Origin: Siphonodentalium dalli
Taxonomy: Eukaryota; Mollusca; Scaphopoda; Gadilida; Siphonodentaliidae
DNA: 64,000 bases
Direction of reading: 5' to 3'
Assembly: GCA_032622095.1 (NCBI GenBank)
Contig: CP136068.1
Coordinates: forward strand, 161,901,465 to 161,965,464
The stretch's first letter is position 1, and the number at the start of each line of letters is the position of its first letter. Below the pieces are notes generated by a model. The model saw only the letters and a list, made by a program, of their open reading frames with translations, searched no databases and had not been told where the DNA came from. This document shows, piece after piece, positions 31,405-43,822 of this stretch. A program made the position numbers and the translations under genes.

Positions 31405-33190
31405 CAACGTAATAACGTGTCAATCGTCAAGGCTTTCATCACTATTTTGGCAATGTGCGTGTGATTATTGGTATAGTAATGCAATGGCCGCTGCATGTTT
31501 GGCGATGAAGCTTTCAACCAATTGGAACGTATGATACCTTTGTGAACACATATCACACGTGACGTATAATGTGTAAATATTTCATAACTAGCATGGTTAC
31601 CCGGCGTTTCCAAGGTTAAAGTGATTGTGAATTCCTCTGCTGTGGACATATGGCGGGAACAGAGAATACTCTTGGTCAAAGTGTCACACGCATTCCCATA
31701 AATTGTATATTCAAATGACATCACAAAACGTCATTCTTATACATGGATTATAAGTAGTGGCTCACCTTGACGGATGATTGTCATTTTCTTTATCGTGATT
31801 AATTCGTCCCACAAATAAAGCAGTATTTATTTATTTACAACTGCTCGTACCTCAGACGTTATCATTTTTTAAATCGTACCGTCGAAGTGGTATTTTTCAG
31901 ACTATTTATTATTTGGACCAAAACATGAACATTAGTTTGCAAAAATAAAAGACGAAAATCTGGTTTATCATAGAGATGTATAAATCAATCTAGTGCGTTT
32001 GACTACGATTTTGAGGTCACCTGGTTATCATATCTCCACGAAGACACAGATGTTTCAAAGAAGTGTCCATGTGATCCTCTGTTCGTGGTGCTATAATGGC
32101 TAATTTTAAAATAAATGTTGCCATATATCAGCTACATGTGCCCGACACAGAGCGAGATTTTAAGTTGTTTATGTTAGGCTATAATACTGTTTTAAACAAA
32201 TGAAATAACTCTTCTGTATCGGGCAGATGTACCCTTGTCAGAATGATGCCAGTATTGGAGAATCTTGAAAAGTCACGTGCTACTGACTGTGTTTTCTTTT
32301 ATCTCAGAAGAAACTATGTTATTATCTATACTATTTTGAACAGGCCTTCTATACATCTCCATATCTCTTGACAAATTGTGTCTTTTTTGTGGAAAATATC
32401 TTGAATGGGCAAACACAATTGTGTTATAATACATGAGTCATTCTAACATGCAATCATCCTCTGATGGTTCAAGGTCCCTGATTTAGCATGCATATATGTT
32501 TCTCTTAAATAGAATGATAAATATACTTTTAATGCTTTCTTCTATGCATCTGTTTGGCGAGCTCACTATATGAATGCCCCGATCCCGTCCCATATAAATA
32601 TGAAAGTTGAAAAAAGATAATTGTTCAAATGATTTAACATTTAGTCCATCACCGAACTCCATACAGCGCCCTCCACGCTATCGCTGCGATATATCACTGC
32701 CACAATGAGTGTACTTTGCAGACGATAAATCTGTTTTTACATATCGTCGCGGAACTGTATTTACTACTATTTAGTCACCTATTATCTTGTTTTGACCACC
32801 AACTTATTTTTTAAATTGCAATAATGGTAATTCTTTCGGTATTGATAAGAACAATATGAACTGAGCCAGACATAGACAATTTTAATCCTAAAACATAAGA
32901 ACTAAAAACACGTAAGAATTCCTTACAAATTAATGTCATTATGGCAGTGGTATCTCAGTGGAGCGATGGGAGATAACTCTGCCTGGAGTTTGTCCATCAC
33001 CTTCAAGGCAGGACCATGTATACTTGCCAAAATACACACTAAGAGGGCGTAATAATAGGCATTGCTAAGTCATAGGTGCAAGGTAGTCTTAAAACGAGAC
33101 ATGTATAGGGCAGAATATTATTTTGAGTACCATATAACTTATATCATATAACATATAACCTATTCACCATTGTGCGGCGTGTGTATTAAA
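31405..33190. other. No gene seen
   Basis: About 1.8 kb of AT-rich DNA without supported coding exons. 32655-32720 repeats the AGCGCCCTC..CTGCGATATATCACTGCC block seen at 20518. Confidence 0.45.
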
Positions 33191-33194
33191 TAAT

Positions 33195-33530
33195 TCATCA
33201 GTCACCCCCGGGTGCTCATCAGTCACCCCGGGTGCTCATCAGTCACCCCCGGGTGCTCATCAGTCACCCCCGGGTGCTCATCAGTCACCCCCGGGTGCTC
33301 ATCAGTCACCCCCGGGTGCTCATAAGTCACCCCCGGGTGCTCATAAGTCACCCCCGGGTGCTCATAAGTCACCCCCGGGTGCTCATCAGTCACCCCCGGG
33401 AGCTCATCAGTCACCCCGGGTGCTCATCAGTCACCACCGGGTGCTCATCAGTCACCCCCGGGTGCTCATCAGTCACCCCCGGGTGCTCATCAGTCACCCC
33501 CGGGTGCTCACCAGTCACCCCCGGGTGCAC
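33195..33530 (+). repeat. 21-bp minisatellite, 16 units
   Basis: Unit CATCAGTCACCCCCGGGTGC plus T, with rare variants (CATAAGTC, CACCACCGGG). Open frames of both strands are periodicity artefacts. The CCCCCGGG core is self-complementary. Confidence 0.9.
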
Positions 33531-33608
33531 GCCATTGTACTACTGATCCAGCTCTACTATATTCGTGCTATATTACGGCAGTCGATGTGAGAAGATAGTA
33601 CGCGGTAC

Positions 33609-34058
33609 CAAGCCTGAGTTTAGTGTGCCTGTCATTTGCAGAATGAGGTACCCAGAGGGTGAATTTAGTGACACTGTCCCGCATAGCATCACTAAATTCA
33701 CCCTCTGGGGACCTCATTCGGCTTTGGCATCATCTTCTCAGGAAAGCTTCTTTATTATAAAATTTCTATAGAAACTTCTTCACATAGATTCTGTTTTTTT
33801 TAATTTAGTTTCTCTATATTCACAAACTGCCAGACGACGCATTGTATAATCGAGGTTACCAATGGGTGTACATCACAATATTCACCATTTGGGAATTTCA
33901 ATCTGAGTCTATGTCTCCCTAACAAATGAGGCCTAAGCAGAATGAGGTCCCCAGATGATAAATTTAGTGATGCTAGCCCGCTATGGGGGATAGCGTCACT
34001 AAATTCACCCTCTGCTGACCTCATTCTGCAAATGCCAGACACACTAAACTCAGACTTG
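33609..34058. mobile_element. Double-hairpin hAT-type MITE, 450 bp
   Basis: Starts CAAGCCTGAGTTTAGTGTGC and ends in CACACTAAACTCAGACTTG. Each end is a hairpin containing GAATGAGGTMCCCAGA. The core between them includes TATAGAAACTTCTT and ACAATATTCACCATTTGGGA. Flanks CGCGGTAC and TGCTGTAC agree at six of eight bases, a worn 8-bp duplication. Confidence 0.75.
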
Positions 34059-34289
34059 TGCTGTACGCCCTTCAGCATTCCCAATGCGCTTCGAAAAGAG
34101 AGACCTTGACTATCAATGGGATCCTTTGTTGCTGATTAGGCAAATTTCACACGATACACTTCGCGTCGTGGGATTTATACCAGTTGCATAGTATATATCA
34201 TAAGTAACCGTTTATTTAATACCCATTGACAAGTAGTTCCCTTGTGAAATACACCGGTACAATACGTTCACTCTATATAGTTAGATATA

Positions 34290-34679
34290 TATATATAGAA
34301 GAGTAGGTTCTGTCCGACTGTTCGCGATTTTTCTCCCAGACTCCTCGTCCGATTTCAACCAAATTTGGTGTGGTAACTTGGGGTACCCCGGTGGATGTTT
34401 AAACGACGATAGTTTCAATAAAAATTTAAACAATTAATTTATAACAAAAAGCTATTTTTTGGGTGGTTAAATTCAGCCGATTTCAATCTAAAAAAAACAA
34501 CAGAATAAATTGTCTTTTAAATAAAAATGATAAAAATGTGCGCGAAACGCACAAAGAGGACACCGTTAAATAAAGACTCATGGAGAGGGAGCCTGTCTAA
34601 TATCAAAATGTGCGCAGAGCGCGCAAAGGAGATCATGTTTTTCCAACGCCCAATAAATTAGGGAGCCTGATTCAGCTAG
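34290..34679 (+). mobile_element. Helitron-like element
   Basis: Ends GATTCAGCTAG followed by T at 34680. The body begins near TTCTGTCCGACTGTTCGCGA and contains TCCGATTTCAACCAAATTTG, the kind of sequence seen in the Helitrons here. The terminal hairpin is weak, so the class is tentative. Confidence 0.4.
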
Positions 34680-34680
34680 T

Positions 34681-35846
34681 ATATACATGTATATATATAT
34701 ATTCATTCATAAAAGTAAGTGTACATTGTGTACTTGCGTGCTACGACATATATATATATATAAGTAAGTGGTGGTCCCAGAAATTATTTATGTTGCTATG
34801 CCTTTCAATGTTTTTCATATCTTCAGGCAACATATTATAGACATTATAAACACAAATGCCTAATTGTCCATGGTGTCACGTCTTTAACGCCTGGTGGTGA
34901 CGTCAGCTTTTGCATTTTGCTATGGCAGAATTTTTCGAATGAAAGTTTGTTCGGACGAAAGCCTTTCTACGACACTAACACTCCGCATCTCGTATAGCCG
35001 CTCTTAACAAATCGATATTCGTTTCAGACACTCCTGAAATGTTTCGGTATTCTCACAAAACTGAAGGTATTCTCTATATATTGGTGGGAAGGTTGGATAT
35101 AAAGCATACACTGACACGGTATGAAATAAACGTATAGAACATTCAATTTTATCAAACATAATAGCGTAATCGGCTAGCTCTCCAATCATTTTATTTATAC
35201 ACTACAATAAAAACAAAACAATAAAATAGGTTTCGAAAAAAATAGTCTCGAACCTTGAATAGCCCAGATTTGTATATCGCTAAGCGGAGAACGCAATAAA
35301 TCCAACAAACCAGAAAATGTCATGCATGCAGATTAGAAAGCCGGTGCAATAAGTTGATTGGGGGAGATCGATACATCGAATATACTACAGCACGTTATTA
35401 GCATTCGACCGATGACCGCCGCCACACCACTGACCGCGAAAGATCATAACTTAATAAGAAATTTGCCCAAAATACGATTAGCATTCGATTTCCACTTTTT
35501 ATCGCGGATCTATCCCGCTGTTTAGCGCGGATGTAATGCGTTGTTTACGGAAACTCGCTTTTGACAGGCATATTTGATGGGTTTTTTATCAGCCCAGTGT
35601 ACGTACTCAGTTCACCGTAACATCAAATGTGTTTTAGGTGCCCCATCTCTATGTTAACACACCAGCAATAAATCACGACAGAACTCACGCAGAACGTCCC
35701 GAATTATGAGGTTGTGTCTGACTCCGATCCAAATTACTATGCCGAGCTGGGGTAATCGATCACAACCTAGTGGGTTTATTTCAAATGTAGGGCCATGGTA
35801 CTTTTAATGTGGTAGCATGGCTTTATAGGACTGCCGCCAGAAAAGA
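34681..35846. other. No gene seen; AT microsatellites
   Basis: (TA)n tracts near 34685 and 34750. The rest is unique-looking sequence with no supported exon. Confidence 0.4.
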
Positions 35847-35951
35847 CACACTATTAAAATAAATTTGTATAAATTCTACACATTATGTTTTAACTTTGAT
35901 CTTAAACAAATTGTGTATAAATGATACATGACATAGGTGGAATTTCCTTAT

Positions 35952-37003
35952 TGAATATGATTGGATAGGTGAATGTAACATTGAATATGATTGGATAGGT
36001 GAATGTAACATTGAATATGATTGGATAGGTGAATGTAACATTGAATATGATTGGATAGGTGAATGTAACATTGAATATGATTGGATAGGTGAATGTAACA
36101 TTGAATATGATTGGATAGGTGAATGTAACATTGAATATGATTGGATAGGTGAATGTAACATTGAATATGATTGGATAAGTGAATGTAACATTGAATATGA
36201 TTGGATAGGTGAATGTAACATTGAATATGATTGGATAGGTGAATGTAACATTGAATATGATTGGATAGGTGAATGTAACATTGAATATGATTGGATAGGT
36301 GAATGTAACATTGAATATGATTGGATAGGTGAATGTAACATTGAATATGATTGGATAAGTGAATGTAACATTGAATATGATTGGATAGGTGAATGTAACA
36401 TTGAATATGATTGGATAGGTGAATGTAACATTGAATATGATTGGATAGGTGAATGTAACATTGAATATGATTGGATAGGTGAATGTAACATTGAATATGA
36501 TTGGATAGGTGAATGTAACATTGAATATGATTGGATAGGTGAATGTAACATTGAATATGATTGGATAAGTGAATGTAACATTGAATATGATTGGATAGGT
36601 GAATGTAACATTGAATATGATTGGATAGGTGAATGTAACATTGAATATGATTGGATAGGTGAATGTAACATTGAATATGATTGGATAAGTGAATGTAACA
36701 TTGAATATGATTGGATAGGTGAATGTAACATTGAATATGATTGGATAGGTGAATGTAACATTGAATATGATTGGATAGGTGAATGTAACATTGAATATGA
36801 TTGGATAGGTGAATGTAACATTGAATATGATTGGATAGGTGAATGTAACATTGAATATGATTGGATAGGTGAATGTAACATTGAATATGATTGGATAAGT
36901 GAATGTAACATTGAATATGATTGGATAAGTGAATGTAACATTGAATATGATTGGATAAGTGAATGTAACATTGAATATGATTGGATAGGTGAATGTAACA
37001 TAG
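35952..37003 (+). repeat. 30-bp satellite, 35 near-identical units
   Basis: Unit ATTGAATATGATTGGATAGG followed by TGAATGTAAC. Nearly all differences are one G/A change (ATAGGT versus ATAAGT), with the A form in units ending about 36180, 36360, 36570, 36690, 36900, 36930 and 36960. Two overlapping 372-residue minus frames are artefacts of the 30-bp period. Confidence 0.95.
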
Positions 37004-37204
37004 TTATTAAATAGTGACATGTGTTCTATTGGAGACTCACAAAGCTACCACAGAACAGTTGTAGCAGCAGTTGTAAATGTGTTATGTACTGTGTTTTTGT
37101 CAAAACTGAACAGCACATACATGTGTAGCACACATTTTAAAGCTGCTTCCAGATTTTAATATGGTAGCTTTTACGAGGTTTGTGTCTCAAATAGAACATA
37201 ATTA

Positions 37205-38095
37205 TCTCATCTAATAACTATAATATACTCACATATCTCATCTAATAACTATAATATACTCACATATCTCATCTAATAACTATAATATACTCACCGTAAA
37301 GGCCGAAAAGTTTTGTGTTCATATGCTTAATATGGCACAGGTTAGCGACTTGCAACTGAGGAAGATCCTATTGGTTGTATCTTTCTTTTGACTTTTCAAA
37401 AACTTTACCTCTTTGGTCTTCTAAAATTTTAAAGTTTTACCTTTTTCCTTAAATTACAAATTCTTAGGTATCTTTGATTTTAATTACCCTCTTTCGATCT
37501 GTACGTTCTTAATTACTTTTCAAAATATTTCCAGCCGCTCCGTGACTTTGCTCTCCGACTCAAAATTTTATGCCAAGAACACGAGGAACACAGTGTCTGC
37601 ATGTGATTGGGACCCTGACCCTAATATATCCCCTTTCTTTCATATACTTTGCAGACACTCTCCTCTTGTTCTTGACATCCATTACATTTTTGCTCCGCCA
37701 ATATTATGTGGGTAAAATGACGAATACGTTTGAGGCGTTTTTCTTTCTTACTAAAACCTATGTTGACTAACAAATAGGCCATTTATGGTCTACCTGCCAG
37801 TGCTTCACTTTGACTTGTTTTCTGTCATTCTGGTGTGCTAGGTTTGGTGTTGCTTACCCTGGAACTCGTGTTACCTGGTCTGACACCCACTTACCTGATT
37901 GGTTACACATAAAAACAGATTTTTAATATGGTAGCTTTTACGAGGTTTGTGCCTCAAATAGAACATAATTATCTCATCTAATAACTATAATATACTCACA
38001 TATCTCATCTAATAACTATAATATACTCACATATCTCATCTAATAACTATAATATACTCACATATCTCATCTAATAACTATAATATACTCACATA
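37205..38095 (+). repeat. 31-bp units ATCTCATCTAATAACTATAA, two clusters
   Basis: ATCTCATCTAATAACTATAA followed by TATACTCACAT occurs three times at 37203-37293 and four times at 37970-38095. A single related unit is present in the element at 22690-23748, so the arrays grew within this family. Confidence 0.8.
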
Positions 38096-38483
38096 TTCAC
38101 TCATATTCAATTTTGAGAAAATTCCACCGACACATAATCATGTCATGTGCCATTTCTTCACAAATTTGTTTAAGATCAAAACTAAAGCATATTGTGCAGA
38201 ATTTATACACATTTGTTCCAAGAGTGCAAGTCGTTCCCTTGTGTATGACGTCATGACTTATCAGTTTCTATCAATAATTGTGGGGCCGTCGTACTTTAAA
38301 ACGATAGCCCAACCTGACCTGAAAAAGAAACAAAAGACCCATTAGATCATAAAAGGCGCTGATATAGTTTGTTCCTAATATAAACTCTCGTATTCAGTCA
38401 CGATCGACTCCGAACCAGATATATTTTTTCTGACATCTATAACAATTTTTATAATTTGTTCTTATATTCTTTAACAATTCCCA

Positions 38484-39250
38484 GTCTGGTGATTTACGAT
38501 TAGTCGCCTTCACTATTGAATTATCGAAGGGAATATTACTCGATTATCCTAGTCTTGTGATTTACAAGTTTTCGCCTACACTATTAAATTATCGAGGGGT
38601 ATATTACTCGATTATCATAGTTTGGTGATTTACAATTTTTCGCCTACACTATAAAATTATCGAGGGGCAAATTACTCGATTTGATCAGTCTGGTGATTTA
38701 CAATTAGTCGCCTACACTATTAAATTATCGAGGGGAATATTACTCGATTTGATCAGTCTGGTGATTTACAATTTTTCGCCTACACTATTAAATTATCGAG
38801 GGGTATATTACTCGATTTGATCAGTCTGGTGATTTACAATTTTTCGCCTACACTATTAAATTATCGAGGGGAATATTACTCGATTATCATAGTCTTGTCA
38901 TTTATAATTAGTCGCCTTCACTATTAAATTATCGAGGGGTATATTACTCGATTTGATAAATCTGGTGCATTACCATAAAGTCGCCTAGACTATTAAATTA
39001 TCGAGGGGTATATTACTCGATTATCATAGTCTTGTGATTTACAATTAGTTGCCTACACTATTAAATTATCGAGAAGTATATTACTCGATTATCATAGTCT
39101 TGTGATTTACAATTAGTTGCCTACACTATTAAATTATCGAGGGGTATATTACTCGATTATCATAGTCTGGTGATTTACAATTAGTCGCCTACAATATTAA
39201 ATTATGGAGGGGTTTATTACTCGATTTGGTTAGTCTGGTGATTTACACTA
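38484..39250 (+). repeat. 68-bp satellite, about 11 units
   Basis: Units contain TCTGGTGATTTACAATTAGT, CGCCTACACTATTAAATTAT and CGAGGGGTATATTACTCGAT, followed by TTGATCAG or TATCATAG. Two sub-types differ in that last segment. A unique stretch follows to 39489. Confidence 0.9.
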
Positions 39251-39489
39251 TAGAACTTATCTAGGTTTATATAACTCGTCACCTTCTGCGAGTCAAATCA
39301 CCATTATGTGTATTGTTATAGTATTTGTCCTTGGTATATGCACCGAGCTAGCTTAATCGATTACACATTATAGTGCACGGCCAATGGAAACATTTACACC
39401 AACGTAACCGGAACCTATTGTCATACTATATCATAACAAGATAGAGTCAGGATTTCGTGGTGATAGTTTACGACTTTGCATGATATGCA

Positions 39490-39981
39490 CAAGCCTTCGT
39501 TTAGTGTGCCTGTCATTTGCAGAATGATGTCCCCAGAGGGTGAATTCAGTGATGCTATCACACACAGCGGGCTAGCATAACCAAATTCACCCTCTGAGTA
39601 CCTTATTCTGCATGGCATTATCTGCTATGGGAGATATAGACTCAGATTGAAGTTCCCAAATGGTGAATATTGTGATGTACACCCATTGGGAACCTCCATT
39701 ATGCAATGTGTCATCTACCAATTTGGGAAAATAGAAAAACTAAACTAAAAAAGAAATAAAATCTATAGAAGTTTCTATAGAAATTTGATAATAAAGAAAC
39801 TTTCCAGAGAAGATGAGGCCTAAGCAGAATGAGGTCACTAGATAGTGAATTTGGTGATGCTGGCCCGCTATGTGGGATAGCGTCACTTACTAATGCTAGC
39901 CCGCTATGCGGGGGAGCATCACTAAATTCACCCTCTGGGGACCTCATTCCGCAAATGACAGGCACACTAAACCCAGGCTTG
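39490..39981. mobile_element. Double-hairpin hAT-type MITE, 492 bp
   Basis: CAAGCCTTCGTTTAGTGTGC at the left, AAACCCAGGCTTG at the right. The core is in the opposite orientation to the copy at 33609 (TATAGAAGTTTCTATAGAAA, GAATATTGTGATGTACACCC). Flanks GATATGCA and GGTATGCG agree at six of eight bases. Confidence 0.75.
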
Positions 39982-40194
39982 GGTATGCGCGTGGCTAAAC
40001 ATTAACTCACTCGCGTCATTCGTCAACGTTTGACGTGGAAACACGATCATTATTCGCGCCATAAATTGTGTTTATATCCACAAAATGAAAAGTGCATTGC
40101 TGGTTGCTTTGAACTCTGCTAAGAAAAAAACCCACAAAAAGTGTCACCGAATTCCAAACATTATTTACCGGGCACGATCGTTCGTATTTAACTT

Positions 40195-40385
40195 TATAGT
40201 ACACTTGTCTGTGATATGTTTACATGGTTTGTTTTTATTGTACGGCCGTCCGTATTTAACTTCAGTACACTTGTCTGTGATATGTTACATGGTTTGTTTT
40301 TGTTTTACGACCGTTCGTATTTAACATCAGTACACTTGTCTGTGATATGTTACATGGTTTGCTGTTCTACGATCGTTCCCATTTA
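40195..40385 (+). repeat. About 62-bp tandem repeat, 3 units
   Basis: Units contain AGTACACTTGTCTGTGATAT, GTTACATGGTTTG and ACGRCCGTTCGTATTTAAC. Confidence 0.85.
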
Positions 40386-40498
40386 ACTTTACGACATCTG
40401 TACTTGTTTTGTGTTCTGTGTTTTGGTTTATTGTATCCGGGGTGAATGTCTCGGGCGATATACTTAAGATAATATTAGTAACCCCGTGTCCGTTCACA

Positions 40499-41178
40499 CT
40501 ATGCACTCTTAAAAATATAGCTACTATATACGTAGTACCTATATAGGTACTAGTGCCTAACTTTAGATACTATATAGTACATATATGCTATAGCTACTAT
40601 AAAGTACCTAATTAGGTATTATATGGTACCTAATTAGCTATTAAAAGTATTTAGCACCTAAGTTAGGTATTATATAGTACCTAAGTGGGTATTATATAGC
40701 ACCTTCATAGGCACTACATATATAGTACCTAACTATAGTGCCATTTGACAACAGAATCTTTCTTCCATTCCGAAGCCGGCGAAGTTCAACGTCAACGGAG
40801 TCGGTTGACTCGGCGGAACATGGCGAAGCGTCCATCTTTCTTGTCTTGTCTTCTTAGATTCCTGCGTTTACCTTTCACAACACATCTAATTCGGTTGATA
40901 CAACGATTAGTCGATTATAACGAATTATAACATTGGCTTCTTGAAAATAAATTCCTCGTGACCTGCGAATGCGCCCTCTGGCGTGAGCTTCTCTCAAATA
41001 ACAGGGGGGGGGGTAAATTGGTTTATCCTGAATGCGATATAGCGGTTCCAAGATAGGTACTAAAGACGGCATAGCTACTATATCACACCAATAACATATA
41101 GGTGTTACATATATAGGTACTATAGCTACAATAGCTACTATATAGTAGCTATACGGGCTCCGATTTTTTTTGTGAGTG
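40499..41178. mobile_element. Element with CACTCNNAAAAA ends and TAGCTACTATA arrays
   Basis: CACTCTTAAAAATATAGCTA at the left and TCCGATTTTTTTTGTGAGTG at the right form short inverted ends. Next to each lie simple arrays of GGTAC, TATATAGTACCTA and ATAGCTACTATATAG (40515-40740 and 41058-41160). The middle, 40745-41050, is unique. Superfamily not assigned. Confidence 0.5.
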
Positions 41179-41429
41179 TACGGGTTTTAACACTGAATGT
41201 TTAAACTTAGACATCAGCTTTTACACATAATACAACCGGGTTTCAGAGAGGGGTAACTGTGGAAATTGATTTCCCGACAGGAGGCCCTATATGAAACACG
41301 GAAACTGTCTGGGGTTGTGATTTCTGGAACGAGGTAGTTTACGCAATGCGAAAACAATCAGGGGGGGGGGGGTGGGTTGTACTGTTAGGACATATAGGCG
41401 ACTACGTAATTCAGGATTTTTTGAATACG

Positions 41430-41625
41430 TGGAAATTGACACCATAAAGAACTACTAAATATAAGACTTACGAATAACGTATATTTATCACATAGTGAAC
41501 TACTGCATATACGACTTACGAGTAGTTTATTATAGTCACACAATGAACTACAACATATTCGACTTATGAATAGATTATTATAGTCACATAATGAACTGTT
41601 ACACATAAGACTTACACAACTTGTT
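41430..41625 (+). repeat. About 58-bp tandem repeat, 3.4 units
   Basis: Units contain GAACTACT, ATACGACTTACGAGTA and TTATTATAGTCACA. Diverged. AGTGAACTACTGCATATACG is the clearest form. Confidence 0.75.
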
Positions 41626-41780
41626 TGTTGCATGGGTGTGTACTCATTTTACGAACATCTATTCATTGACCGAGGTGTTATAAATATGAGTTTTTAACAA
41701 TTGCTGAGTTTGAATGTGTTTTGTAAATGTCCACAGTTCGTGTAGCAGTTTATCCTGTCAGATAAACGTTTATATATGTC

Positions 41781-42306
41781 TTAAAGATGGATTATCTCTT
41801 TAAATAATTTGTTTTAAACAGTTGCGTGGGTATAACATAATCAATATGAACTGAAGACCCCTGTCCGGAAAGGCTTCGATCAATTAATATTGATTTTATT
41901 TCGAATATTTTATTGGGCCCGTTTATTTGTCTATTTTTAGAACAGACCATTCGGGTGATACCATATAGCGATAGAGAGCATTAGGTTGTTACTATGGCTA
42001 CGTACCGAGCGTCAAATGCCCAGATTGTTGGTTGTATTGTTTTATTCCATAGTTATAAGCGATAATGGGTATAATTAACGTTTATTTGTGACAAAATTAC
42101 GCAATAAAATTTATGGTCTCTGTTAACAGTAACTACTATTGTTCGTTAGCTAAACAACCACACCTATTTAGACCAGAAAATATTCGAAATAAATTCATTA
42201 TTAATCGATAGAAGCATTTCCGGACAGGAGTCTTCGACTCAGATCTAATATTTTATACCCCGGTAACTATATAATACATGCTTACAAAGAGATAATCCAC
42301 ATTTAA
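41781..42306. mobile_element. TTAA-flanked MITE, 526 bp
   Basis: TTAAAGATGGATTATCTCTT at the left and AAAGAGATAATCCACATTTAA at the right, with inner mirrored blocks around CTGTCCGGAAAGGCTTCG and TTTCCGGACAGGAGTCTTCG. Surrounding DNA (41641-41780, 42307-42390) is similar to 54760-55430, which has an uninterrupted TTAA at 55352-55355 in the matching place. Confidence 0.7.
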
Positions 42307-42524
42307 ACAAATTCATGATCAAAATCGCTTTTGGTTAGAGAGTTGATTGATGACGTAGGTTCGATGCCCTGATTATTCTGGGACTACACTGCTTTGTACT
42401 GCTGAATCATGTGAAGATGATTGTTTTAGGGTTATTGCACCCCGGCGATCTGGTGTCGGAGCGTGTGAGTCAGTCGCCCGATATGCACCACACACAATGT
42501 TCCTCGGAGCGGTATACTGTGGTC

Positions 42525-42530
42525 TATAAA
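42525..42530 (+). promoter_or_regulatory. TATA box of the activin-like gene
   Basis: GGTCTATAAAGCGCG holds a consensus TATAAA in a GC-richer surround. Transcription would start near 42555, about 235 bases before a strong splice donor. Placement before a matching donor and acceptor pair supports promoter function; this is inference. Confidence 0.5.
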
Positions 42531-42554
42531 GCGCGACGTTCCTAATCAACTAAT

Positions 42555-42790
42555 GCTTTGATTTGCCCATAACATCATTAGGTCGCTGCCCGTCTAGACG
42601 CAACCACAATGAGTTCCGAAATTATACCGCAGATCCCAAAGATCACGTGACCTATGGATTTAACCGGCGTGCATCGCCGCTAGCTAATTTCCACAAATGG
42701 TTTCGCACGAATCCAGCCAACTATAAATATGTGTTCATGCTTCCAGACTTTAAGTTACAACAACAACTACAACAACATACGCATTCTAAT
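42555..42790 (+). other. Probable first exon (5-prime UTR) of the activin-like gene
   Basis: Begins about 25-30 bases after the TATA box and ends at AATG-preceding donor GTAAGT (42791). The next good acceptor is TTTTGTATTTTCAG ending at 43476. The exon is open from an ATG at 42563 and would join in frame to the next exon, adding about 76 residues before the signal peptide. I favour an untranslated role because the signal sequence should lie at the N terminus and the ATG at 43495 has a good context (ACGATGG). Confidence 0.45.
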
Positions 42791-42968
42791 GTAAGTGATT
42801 TTGTGCTTTGTGAAAACCAAAGTGAAAACCAAAGTAGCACACAACGAGGAGCTTTATACACCACGTGATTCGCATCGCGTTAGATATCAAAATATATCAC
42901 ATGAAACCCCTATTATATCATTAAAAAACCACTAGATATTTTCTGATCAATGTATCGATTCGAGTGGC

Positions 42969-43067
42969 CAAGCCTTGAAATAGTGTGTCTGTCATTTGCC
43001 GAATGAGGTTCCCAGAGGGTGAATTTAGTGATGCTACCCCGCATAGCGGGCTAGCATCACCAAATGC
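42969..43067. mobile_element. Half copy of the hAT-type hairpin MITE, in the intron
   Basis: CAAGCCTTGAAATAGTGTGT through GGTTCCCAGAGGGTGAAT and the loop CCCGCATAGCGGG, ending after AGCATCACCAAAT. Only one arm and the turn are present. It lies in the intron between the first two exons. Confidence 0.75.
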
Positions 43068-43494
43068 GATTTTTGTCACAATAAATTCACGGTTTGACAT
43101 ACAGATCGTCGATAATCGTCAGTTTATATCATTTTAGACGTGGACACTCCGGGATGACCGGCGTTCGTACGGCAATAGAAAAGTTATCCCGAAAATTCCA
43201 TAAGGCTGTTAACTGGTATTCCGTATTCCACCCTCTGTGTTAAGTGGTATTCCGTATTCCAGGGGGTGGGGGTGGGGGCCTCATGGGAATGTATTTCTAA
43301 ACCTCTACATTGCATTAATTTCAATTTCAGACGGCGTTCGGATGAACGATGGTATAGACACACTACACCACATTTCCACCAGCGAATGCATTTATAAACC
43401 TCTACATTGAACGATGTTATAGATAAAGTCTACCACATTTATAAACGTCAACATTACATTATTTTTGTATTTTCAGACGGCGTTCGGACGAACG

Positions 43495-43822
43495 ATGGTA
43501 ATGCGCCAAGACCACACGAAGAGCGCTACAATGTACTTTAACGTGGTGTTTCTCGCGCTGTTACTGTTAGCTGAGAGCACGGTGGCGATCGGAAACAAGC
43601 TGCTGAGCATGCGCTGTTCTCGATGCCAGAATAACTGTCATGGCTGTCGGCGCGTGGGTGCCGGTGCTAGACAAGAATGGGAGAGGCTCGGCGCGGGGGC
43701 CAGAAAGGAGTTGGAGCTTCGGAAACACCTCGATGTGCTGAACAGAAAACTCAATCGACCGACCAAACTTACCTCACAACAGAAGTTTAAGGACAAGTTA
43801 GAAATAAAGTCGAGAGCATCCA
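43495..43822 (+). CDS. Activin-like TGF-beta superfamily prodomain, coding exon 1
   Basis: After an acceptor at 43476, ATG at 43495 opens MVMRQDHTKSATMYFNVVFL, whose hydrophobic stretch FLALLLLAESTVA is a signal peptide with likely cleavage before IGNK. Then comes CSRCQNNCHGC and a basic, helical region ending LDVLNRKLNRPTKLT. CxxC followed by a helix and a leucine-rich ILxxL..RP.xLT-like segment is the latency-lasso start of activin/inhibin-beta prodomains. The exon ends in phase 1 at donor GTGAGT (43823). The product would be secreted as a precursor. The same donor region is copied six times into the intron. Confidence 0.65.

Larger units (their letters stand above)
35847..38226. mobile_element. 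2.4-kb element with long ends, relative of 22690-23748
   Basis: The left side has ATAAATTCTACACA, TTTGATCTTAAACAAATTGT and GACATAGGTGGAATTT; the right side mirrors them with AAATTCCACCGACACA, AAATTTGTTTAAGATCAAA and CAGAATTTATACAC, ending CCAAGAGTG. The left arm carries a 30-bp satellite (35952-37003). A block with ATATGGTAGCTTTTACGAGG and 31-bp repeats is present twice, 37145-37295 and 37916-38095, around a 620-bp unrelated insert. Confidence 0.65.

Noticed and set aside
35883-37020. Two 372-residue minus-strand repeat proteins
   Set aside because: Both follow from a 30-bp unit without stops in two frames.
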